Assembly (NCBI GenBank): GCA_028015205.1
Contig: CM051519.1
Coordinates: 78,141,539-78,205,538 of the forward strand
Direction: 5' to 3'
DNA from: Mytilisepta virgata
Lineage: Eukaryota > Mollusca > Bivalvia > Mytilida > Mytilidae
Length of the DNA stretch: 64,000 bases
The notes under the pieces were generated by a model. The model did no database searches and was not told the origin of the DNA. It saw nothing but the letters and a program-made list of their open reading frames with translations. The position numbers and the translations under genes are program-made. Positions within the stretch are counted from its first letter, which is position 1, and each line of letters begins with the position of its first letter. Shown here in pieces: positions 55,940 through 64,000 of the stretch.

Positions 55940-57760
55940 CAATGAAGTAGCAATATCTCTTTTTCTGAAGGTGGAACGGGCCTTTTTTGTTTTTTTTTAT
56001 TTATTTGTTTGTTTGTTTATTTGTTTATTAATTATTTTATTTATTTGTAGGTAGCAAGTTTTCCATGGATTGCTGAATACAAGTAGGGGGGGGGGGGGGC
56101 ATTGTATTTTTATTTCTCTAGATACACAAGTGACAGTAAAAGTACATTTCTACTATAATGTTTACTTCTATTGATGACGTTGTGTAAGTCACGTGACGTC
56201 CATTTATATATGTCTGGACTTAGTTTATTTCTTTCTTTTCGAGAGGGGACGTCGTCGGGTGAACATGGCACAGGATAATGCATTTTGCTGTTAGATGTAG
56301 AAATAGTCATAAATAGAAAACGGAGTGTACGTGTACACATTTACTTATGTCAGAATGAAGATTCATGTAGAAATTTGATGTCACGATTTATTTATTTAGA
56401 TTTCCGGTGCCATTTCACCAGACGACATCTCCATGAATAAAGTACTGTTAATTTGACGCGAAATTTTGACATTCGTATGCAATAAATTGGACGAATCTTG
56501 TGTTTTCTGGCGGAAAATAGCTTTTTATTACTGCACTGCGCGAATGCTATTTTCAGGAAATTGGTTGGAGTTAGCGTCATAATTTTTTCTCATTAACAAA
56601 GCCCTGGATATCCCCTAGCTGTCTAACATGTACTTTATATGCATTTACATGTAAATTCAGTAAAACCGATGTAAATTCAGTCAAATCGAAAAAAAAAGGG
56701 GGGGGGGGGCTGTATTTACACATTAAAAGGTAATTTGTGCTAGATAGATTTGATAAAGAGTGAACTTATGTTGAATTAGATCACTTTAAAGAAATTTTTA
56801 CCACATTCCCCCCTCCCCCCCCCCCATTTTGTAAAATTAGAAAAATGCTTCAATCAAGCATATATGGATATTTTTGAAATCTTACCATCACTGTTATTTT
56901 CTAGAACATGACCTTGACCTTTGACCTTGACACCATTTTGAAGGTCATTTGTCCCTGGTGTCAAAACAAAAGACCCCATGCCTCTATCTTGTACCATTAT
57001 CAAGTTATTAGCAAAAAACCATAAATTTAAACGTTCTAAGGCCAATTACTCATATAAAATGACGTCATATGACTTTGACCCAAATGTAACTGAGCTTCCT
57101 CACAATGTCCCCGACATTTTGTCCATTACATTTTATCAGCTATCTATTACCGTTTCGGAGGAGTAGTGATAACAAGCAGATTTTAAAAATTAGAAAGTGA
57201 CCTTGACCTTTGACCTTGACCTAATTTTACTTGATACCTGACATAAATTCTCTCTATAAAGTTTCATGCTTATATCTCAACTCTAACTTACCATTTGCAT
57301 TAAAACCCAAAAATGATGTCATGTCAAGGGCAGTAACTCCCACAAAATGTCGTCAGATCCTTTTCGGCAGATGTGATTAATGTGCGCACAGATGAACCGA
57401 AGACATTGCAAAAGGTTTCATGTCGATATCTCTTACGGTTTCTGAGGAGTAGTGATAACAATCAAAACTGTAACAGGGGACGTAACTCTTATACGGTACA
57501 TAGAAACCCTTGTAAGGGTGAACCTTGGATAGCCAATGTCTGATCGACCCTTCATACCAAAGATCATTATGATATGTTGCGAAACCAGTCGGAGTCGACT
57601 CTTTGATTTTTTAAGAAGAAAAATAAAAAAAAAAATAATCATACGAAATACAGTAAGGTCTTTCCTAAGTAAAGGAAAGACCTTAATTAATGAATTGCCT
57701 AATGAATGAAGTCCAGAAATTTACCTCTGGAGTGAAATAATAGGTAAATGTCTTATCTTA
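55600..57760. mobile_element. Composite repeat region flanked by AGTGAAATAATAGGTAAA
   Basis: AGTGAAATAATAGGTAAA occurs at both ends (about 55641 and 57731), near AGGTCTTTCC / GGAAAGACCTT motifs. Inside are CTTGACCTTTGACCTTGAC tandem motifs (56910 and 57200), GAGGAGTAGTGATAACAA repeats, G and C homopolymers, a hairpin and a CpG-rich patch. It looks like a tandem-core element that received another insertion at about 55800-56870. Boundaries are uncertain. Confidence 0.45.
55791..55995. repeat. Hairpin with about 50-base arms
   Basis: The left arm, AAAAGGCCCGTCCCGTCTTC then AGAGATATTGCTACTTC, is matched by GAAGTAGCAATATCTCT and GAAGGTGGAACGGGCCTTTT. A 25-base A run lies in the loop. Confidence 0.75.
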
Positions 57761-57818
57761 ATATGAAGCAATAAAAAAAAATTATTTAAGAAGTTACCTT
57801 TACCATTATGACTTAATG

Positions 57819-57910
57819 TCATGAAATAACGCATGACTTTTTCTTTTTACATTTACACCTTTCATCTTCAGGAACATCTTCCAAAACAACTTCAATGTGT
57901 CTACCACAAC
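57819..57910 (-). CDS. Small cysteine-rich protein, exon 2
   Basis: After a TTTATTTTCAG acceptor the exon encodes GCGRHIEVVLEDVPEDERCK and a lysine-rich tail with CKC, ending SCVIS and TGA. Confidence 0.65.
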
Positions 57911-60013
57911 CTGAAAATAAATAAAAAGATTGATTTTTATATTTTATTTTTAAAAAAGAAAATGTTAAACTGAATGTCATACAAAACTCAAAAAGTGCAG
58001 TAGACTGCATTTGTTTCAATCTGCACTTCATAAGGAAGCATACAGTCAAGGTCAGTGCAAATTCCTAACAGTTTGCTTCAGTCCATGAACTGGGGGCCGG
58101 ATGTAATATTTTATAATTTTCACAACATCATATTACATTACATGCATGCCTTTTAAACATATAAATATAAAGTTTGAAGGCTAATTTCAGGATAATAGTG
58201 TTGCTTCAAGTGGGCATTCATCTTGTGACGTCTCTCATTTGTACTAGTAATTCTAATGCAAAAATGTTTTCTTTACCATCTATAGCTGTTTGAAGTGGTC
58301 TAAACATGGGTTTGTCTTCCTGCAGTTTCATATTTGTTTTCATTAGACTGTCAGTTTCTATTACCCTTTCATTTAAATAATTAATGTAGTTTATAAAGCA
58401 TTCTGCCAAAATTCTTATTGTTAAGAATAACAGTGAAAGGTATAGTTTTCTCGGCAAGACTTCCTCTTGGCACCCCCTGTGCTTATGCCTATGCTTATGC
58501 TATGCTTATTCCATCAACCAAGGGGTGCCAAAAGTCTTTTACTTGATCTACTAATAAACTAAATAGTCCTAAACAAAATCATTTAATATTGGTCACATTG
58601 TATTCATATTACATATGTGTTTAAATAGAATATGAACTGTTTTCATTTCTTATAGATATTTTCGTGCATAGTTTACACAAAGGAAATTTGAACTCTAAAG
58701 GGTGTGCTGTTTTCATACTTAACTGCTAAATTCTGCCTTTTAAAGTTTCATAATTCTTTAAAAGTTTCTTAAGATCAAACAGTCAAGGCTATGTTCTATT
58801 CAATATTCAGTAATGTGCTTTCAGCAGGAAATATAAAAAAATCAAAAACGCATTTATTAAGGTCCAAATGTAAAAACATTATCAAGAAGTAATAAAGTTT
58901 ACGCCTTTACACTGTACACATTACAAACACTTGAATTACTAACACCTAATTCATACAGATTGACTTTTCACTATTTAAATGCCAGGTAGAGAAATTTTAG
59001 CCTAAGGCTTGACAATGATACAATTGTACAAGTGTTCCTCTCATATCTTTCCATCAGAATGAAAATGTATTGGATAAATCATTGTATCAGTTTCTGTCTA
59101 ATACCAAAGAGGAACTTTCAAGGGTAAAAAGTTTCAAATTTCAGTTTGATCATGATTTTCCACCAAAATATTACAATACTGGTTTTTTAAATGAATTTTT
59201 TTAAGGTCAATAAAAATTATCTCAAAGTGAAACATATGTACATTAGATTTAAACAACTACAGTACTTTACCATTGTGCGTTTGTTAATCAAATAAACTTT
59301 ACTTCTTTACAAGGTGTTTTTATGTCATTTCAATGTTCTTATTTTTAAACTGCAGTTAACTACAAAGCCATATGGTTGGTGAGGTTAATCATTGACAAAA
59401 AATAATGCAAATAAAATTATATATTATATATAACATAGAACATTTAATACAATTTTCAATTTGTAAGCCATCATCAGATTTGATTATTTTTTGTTTATTT
59501 GTTCTTTTTTATTTTATTTTTTTTGGGGGGGATGATGGTTTAACATTGCAGAAAATAATATGAAATTTTATTAGGAAAGAAATATACTTTTTTTTAAAAA
59601 AAATTCTACATGTAGTGAAAATGTCTTTAAAAATTATAATGAATATTTTATTTGTGAATAATATGATCAAATAAGGATTGCAGGCATTAATTTACAGGAC
59701 ACTTTTGATTATCTCACATGTTTCTCTTCATTATTGCTCGAAATCTAAATTAATTTTTATCTAACTTTGATTTATTTGATAATTAGCTGAGGATAAAACT
59801 ATTAAAAGGAATACCTAATGCTACTATATATTTTATTTTACTAGTAAATTTATAACAAAAATTTGATTATTTAATACGCACAATTGTATTAATAAGAATA
59901 ATTGGCACATGTAAAGATCAGTGCATATAAAATTAAAAATGCAGAACATTGGCGAAAATCTTACCTGTCCATGTCATCTTTTGGCATTTTTTACATCTTA
60001 CTTTAACACACAT
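57819..60013 (-). CDS. Small conserved-looking cysteine-rich protein, 46 residues, two exons
   Basis: Exon 1 60013-59965 and exon 2 57910-57819 join in phase 1. The product starts MCVKVRCKKCQKMTWTGCG, then RHIEVVLEDVPEDERCKCKK, and stops at TGA. C-x2-C, the TWTGCGRHI block and C-x-C suggest a small zinc-binding fold. I recall short uncharacterised proteins of this pattern (KC..C...TW.GCG.H...V...P...RC.C) in fungi and plants, but cannot name the family. The frame is also open upstream (to an ATG at 60130), so a longer start is possible. The gene is divergent from the XPC-like gene. No function is assigned. Confidence 0.6.
58277..58402 (-). CDS. Possible 126-nt cassette exon or separate small coding exon
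   Basis: The stretch from GGCAG acceptor to GTAAAG donor is exactly 42 codons, phase 1 at both ends, so it would fit in frame between the two exons of the small gene. It reads ECFINYINYLNERVIETDSL, then MKTNMKLQEDKPMFRPLQTA ID. Including it would break the TWTG-CGRH block. Alternatively, the frame extends upstream to an ATG at 58457 with a hydrophobic start (MPRKLYLSLLFL) as a separate first exon. The sequence looks protein-like, but I do not recognise it. Confidence 0.35.
59604..59929. repeat. Inverted repeat, left arm (about 326 bp)
   Basis: The arm runs from TTCTACATGTAGTGAAAATG to AAGATCAGTGCATATA. It is nearly the reverse complement of 61433-61750. It lies in intron 1 of the small cysteine-rich gene. 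Confidence 0.9.
59965..60013 (-). CDS. Small cysteine-rich protein, exon 1
   Basis: Encodes MCVKVRCKKCQKMTWT plus one base before donor GTAAGA. The start was chosen because the recognisable cysteine pattern begins just after it. The upstream open frame (QVTIWSVPYYDPHVKRI) may be leader or extra coding sequence. Confidence 0.55.
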
Positions 60014-60589
60014 GCCTCTGACAAGACAACTGACTATTCGCTTTACATGAGGATCATAATATGGAACGCTCCAAATTGTTACCTGCTGTAAAGTTTTTGA
60101 CAGGTAAAAATCAATAGGTAAGCCCAACAAATGTTTCAGAAAGGTACAAATAGCATAGGTAATCCTTGTTTAAAAGCACAGGGGCCCGACTTCTGGATAT
60201 TTATTTCTTTTTCATATTATTTTGTTGTTGTTTATTTCATGAGTACTTTTAATAAATATATACTATTACAACGAATATTCTGCTTTTATTATCAATGTGC
60301 TACACACTATCCACGTCCTTATACTAAAAATCCTTTTATTACCAGTTAATATTATACAGCATATTATAGCCCATTTTTTAGCAAAATAGTTAAATACATA
60401 AAAATTAAAATAAAAACACACCAGATTTTTTTTAGAAATTCAAATCCCCATATTCTAGTTACACCTTTTGGCATTTGAGAAAAGGTACACTTAACAGAGG
60501 GATCTTAACAATTAATTATCCCAATTTTTTATTGTGATGTATAACATGTAAAAGATTTACAAAGGTTAGATAAAGTCTAAAGGTCGCTT

Positions 60590-61060
60590 TAAACCTCGTA
60601 GTAAATTCGCAACCTCAGTGAAATAACAAAAACGAACCTCGCGGAGAGCACCTTGCCTTGGAGCATTCGCCAGAAACATTTATGTGATTAATCTCTATCC
60701 CAATAAACTCGAGACATGTTATTCTTCAGTATGCATGTAAAATCTTTATAAGAAATATATAATTTTAATTTTTATAAAACAATTTTTCATATGAAAAACA
60801 TAATTTATTATAAAGCAAAACTTTTAAAATTTATTGGAGATTAACGTTCTAGTTATGTAAACATGGAGGCCATGTGCCGGGAATTTACCGCTAAATTACC
60901 GAATATTGCTCAGATAGTTGTGCTCTGAACAGCTGAAGAGAGGGGAACACACTCCGTGTATATACATTTGAAAAACTCACAGTAAGTGATACTGAATTAC
61001 TATGCTATAATCATAATTAGGCCTGCAATGTTTACGTCGAACCCACACCGGGAGAGGGGA
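60590..61060. promoter_or_regulatory. Probable bidirectional promoter region, small gene / XPC-like
   Basis: The stretch has more CpG than its surroundings (CTCGTAGTAAATTCGC, CTCGCGGAGAGC, GTGCCGGGAATTTACCG, CGTCGAACCCACACCGGGAG). It lies between the divergent first exons. Transcription from here is inferred. Confidence 0.45.
60863..60981 (+). other. Possible 5' untranslated exon of XPC-like gene, with a 21-codon uORF
   Basis: A consensus donor GTAAGT follows position 60981. A matching acceptor TTTATTACAG ends at 61916, 17 bases before the XPC-like ATG. The putative leader exon contains an ATG at 60863 (MEAMCREFTAKL ... IVVL) closed by TGA at 60926-60928. The true 5' end of the exon is unknown. 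Confidence 0.4.
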
Positions 61061-61189
61061 GGTAATTATAATTTTGTCTTGAGATTTACATGGTAAAACC
61101 ATAAATTTTCATAATTTGAGTACATTTGAATTGTATTGTTACTTGGATTACAGATGAAGTTAGCCTAGTTGGGATCTCCTGTAGTTGGT

Positions 61190-61435
61190 GATCGCAATAT
61201 TGGTATACCAATATTGTGCACAATACTGGTGTAAAAATTTTGTACCAGTACATTTTGTATAAATTTGTAACTTTAAAAAAAAAAAAACAACAATACTGGT
61301 ACATTACTGATATACCAGTATTGTAGTTATATTGTAGATAATACTTTAAGGTGTATGCTATGTCCAAGTTGTTTTTAAGTGTATTTAACACAATACTGGT
61401 ACAATACTGGAATACAGTACGATACTGGTACATAT
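61190..61435. repeat. Cluster of AATACTGGTAC-type short palindromes
   Basis: AATACTGGTAC or its complement GTACCAGTATT, with near variants, appears about ten times in 245 bases. One example is the perfect palindrome CAATATTGGTATACCAATAT TG. The cluster abuts the right arm of the inverted repeat. Confidence 0.75.
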
Positions 61436-61750
61436 ATGCACTGATCTTTTACAAGTGCCAATTATTCTTATTAATACAATTGTGCGTATTAAATATTCAA
61501 ATTTTTGTTATAAATTTACTAGTAAAATAAAATATATAGTAGCATTAGGTATTCCTTTTATCCTCAGCTAATTATCAAATAAATCAAAGTTAGATAAAAA
61601 TTAATTTAGATTTCGAGCAATAATGAAGAGAAACATGTGAGATAATCAAAAGTGTCCTGTAAATTAATGCCTGTAATCCTTATTTGATCATATTATTCAC
61701 AAATAAAATATTCATTATAATTTTTAAAGACATTTTCACTACATGTAGAA
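61433..61750. repeat. Inverted repeat, right arm (about 318 bp)
   Basis: Near-perfect reverse complement of 59604-59929, with small indels such as GTAAAGATCAG versus GTAAAAGATCAG. It lies in the presumed 5' intron of the XPC-like gene and is followed by an AGAAATAGAAATAG simple repeat. Confidence 0.9.
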
Positions 61751-61933
61751 ATAGAAATAGAAACAGAAATAGTATACATGTATGGCTGCACAAATTGGTG
61801 ATATGGAGTATGTAAGAAAAACCAAATGGGAGACAACTGTCACAAAACTACTCACACATTTTGCATTTTTCAAAATTAAAAAAAATTGTATCCATAATTT
61901 CTGTTCTTTATTACAGCAGTTTACAATAATATA

Positions 61934-63362
61934 ATGGCAAAGAAAAAAGAGAAGAAAACGAAAGACAGTGAATCAAAATCAGAAAATATTAGAAGACTGA
62001 GGAAAACAAATGTTAAGAAAGAGGAAGTAAAAAGACAAGATAATAGCATTGCAGATGGACAAAAATGTGAAAAAACAAGAAAAGTACCCGGTAAAAGAAA
62101 GAAAGAAGTAGAGGAAGACAGGCATATAGATAATGTTCAGTTAATTGAAAAGGTTAATGGTACTGATCAAACAGAACAAGATACAACCATGAAGGAAAGA
62201 ACACAGAAAAAGTTAGAGAATAAAACAAACAAAAATAAGGAAAGGAAAGAATCAGGTAAAAATATTAAGACTGACAAGAAAAGTAAAGAAAAAGAAATGC
62301 TGGCAACAAAAAGAAAGACTGTTTGTTCTGAAGCATCTGATTTTATAGAAGGTGATGTTGATCAGACAATAAAGAAAGTCAAACTAGAACCTTGGCCAGT
62401 GAGAGGAAAGGATACAAAGTCTTTAGCTAGTAAAAATTTAGAGCCTTGGCCACAAAGCAAAGGAAAAGCTGATACTTCAGTTTCCAGACAAGAACAAAAC
62501 ATTAAAAAGAAAGTAAAACACAAATCTTCGAAAACTAAAAATGTATTGAATATCAAAGAAAAACAAGATTTTAATGTTGACAAGCATAAAAATCATTCAA
62601 GATTGAAAAATGTCAAAGTAGAATCACCAGAGGACAATGACAAGGTACAAGAGGCAGGCAGATTCTCAGTAGGCATAATACAGAAGGTGGAAGATAAGAG
62701 GTTAAAGGTGAAGAAAAGAAAAAGTGATCAGAAGTGTGATAATGAAGAAAATAAGAAAACGAAGATTGACAGAGGTAAATTGAGTAGCTCAAAACTTAAA
62801 CAGACTAAAAAAGGTTACGAGAAATCCAAATCATACAAAAGTAGTTCATGTAGATCAGTTGCTGGCAGTCATGTCTCAAACAATGATGATATAAATGATT
62901 TTGAAGCAATGAAAAAAACAAGACTACCAAAGAACTTGCAGAGGAAGAACACCAAAAAATCTGAACAAACAGAGAAGTGTAAAAGAAAGAAATTATGTGT
63001 GAAGGAAGAAAAATCAGGGGAGATAATAGATGAAAATGATATAGAAATAATATCTGATAAGAGTTCAGATACTGTTGAAACTGATGAAGACATAAGAAAA
63101 GAAAAATTGAACTTAAAAAATCAGAAGACAGACAATACCAACACTAAAACACTTCCATTGAAAACTGATGTAAAGAGTACGAGTATAGTTGACATGCAAG
63201 ATGTAACTTCAGTTTTACTCATGATGGAAGGTGTTACAAAAAGTAAGACATTGGACGATGAAGCTTCTAGTACTTCTGGTATACAGGGTGGTGAAGAAGT
63301 TGAAGATGTTATGGAGGGTTCCAGTGAGGAGGAAGAGGAATCTGATTGGGAAGAGGTAGAAG
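61934..63362 (+). CDS. XPC: XPC-like DNA damage recognition protein, first coding exon (N-terminal 476 residues)
   Basis: Family knowledge: XPC/Rad4 senses helix distortion in global-genome nucleotide excision repair, in the nucleus. Seen: ATG at 61934 (MAKKKEKKTKDSESKSEN), a long lysine/glutamate-rich disordered region with many basic nuclear-localisation-like runs, two repeats of LEPWP, and an acidic end SSEEEEESDWEEVE (about 463-476). It ends before donor GTATGT at 63363 in phase 1. The acidic DWEEVE block just before the transglutaminase-like core is typical of XPC. The folded domains are not in the window and should lie to the right. Identification rests on this block and composition only; another lysine-rich nuclear protein remains possible. 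An acceptor at 61916 indicates an upstream non-coding exon. Confidence 0.6.
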
Positions 63363-63461
63363 GTATGTATATGTACATGTAAGGGCATTACAATTTAACA
63401 CCTGATATTCTTTTCATTGTGGTATACCCAACTTGGATACATACTGTATATGCAAATAAAG

Positions 63462-63672
63462 TACTGTAAATTTGGAAATTATTGCGATGTTTTTATTATT
63501 GTGAAAAATGTGACAAGGTTGTAATCGCAATAATTCAAACAAGCATTTTTAAATTTTTTTACATGAATGAAACAGGATTTTTCTCAATATCTCAAAAATT
63601 AAAATAGCATTTTGGTCTAAAATGACAAAATCGCAAAAATAAATGCACGCAATAATTTCTGAATTTACAGTA
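63462..63672. mobile_element. Family M inverted-repeat element, copy 3, in XPC-like intron
   Basis: TACTGTAAATTTGGAAATTA TTGCG on the left; CGCAATAATTTCTGAATTTA CAGTA on the right. It is 211 bp bounded by TA, with the best-preserved terminal repeats of the three copies. Confidence 0.8.
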
Positions 63673-64000
63673 TACATGTACATATCTTTTCATATAAAAT
63701 ATTGATGCAGTTATAAACAAGATATGTATTTTGAATATTTTTATTAACATTAAATGATCTGCTGTATCAGTATCCCATGTTGAAATTAAAGTACATGTGT
63801 ACATGAGTTATAGTAGAACATATATAGAAACATAAATTTAAAATAAAATAATTACAAAATGCTGGTAACACAGACAAAATATTTATGGTTAATTGTACCT
63901 GTATATATGGCAGACAAAAAATACCAGTACTGAAAACAAAAAGCAGTGTCACTAGTATCTTGATAATATGTACATACGTTTGTAATGTAACTGCCTGAAT
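63673..64000. other. XPC-like intron sequence, no feature seen
   Basis: AT-rich non-coding DNA up to the window edge; no second coding exon is recognisable. Confidence 0.5.

Noticed and set aside
62362..63378. Minus-strand ORFs opposite the XPC-like exon
   Set aside because: They are shadows of the lysine/glutamate-rich coding strand (phenylalanine/serine-rich antisense).

Overview
This is eukaryotic (animal) genomic DNA: very AT-rich, with split genes, long introns, no operons and dense interspersed repeats. The repeat types suggest a marine bivalve, probably mussel-like. They include tandem-core elements of the kind called 'pearl' in bivalves, elements ending in an ACGACCGC palindrome, a GIY-YIG Penelope-like retroelement, tRNA-derived SINEs and many small fold-back elements. 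The organism call is inference; the gene calls rest on recognisable protein motifs and matching splice phases.

Layout. (1) Positions 1614-32403, minus strand: the first three coding exons of an RXYLT1 (TMEM5) orthologue, a Golgi xylosyltransferase. The introns are about 9.9 and 20.4 kb and the gene continues off the left edge. Intron 2 (1714-22076) holds a hAT-like element next to exon 3 and two pearl-like tandem-core elements, one with a 2.4-kb element nested inside it. Intron 1 holds a nearly intact Penelope-like element (22621-25911). (2) 32404-32607: a 204-bp gap that should act as a bidirectional promoter. (3) 32608-51304, plus strand: a complete THUMPD3 orthologue (tRNA guanine-N2 methyltransferase), reconstructed as nine exons including a 14-nt microexon that encodes the catalytic loop. 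Its intron 4 carries a rearranged block (40443-47585) with two inverted repeat elements inside a partial tandem duplication. (4) 51305-57818: intergenic, with tandem repeats and hairpins. (5) 57819-60013, minus strand: a small two-exon gene for a 46-residue cysteine-rich protein, with a possible in-phase cassette exon. (6) 61934-63362, plus strand: the first coding exon of a probable XPC DNA-repair gene, which continues off the right edge. A 1.5-kb segment holding the likely shared promoter of (5) and (6) is bounded by a roughly 320-bp inverted repeat.

The genes do not form a pathway (dystroglycan glycosylation, tRNA modification, nucleotide excision repair). They form two head-to-head pairs. 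Most of the window is intron and mobile DNA. The most unusual items are the inverted-repeat-bounded promoter of the small gene/XPC pair, the duplication/inversion block in THUMPD3 intron 4, the Penelope-like element with an inverted copy of its own endonuclease end, and the THUMPD3 microexon.
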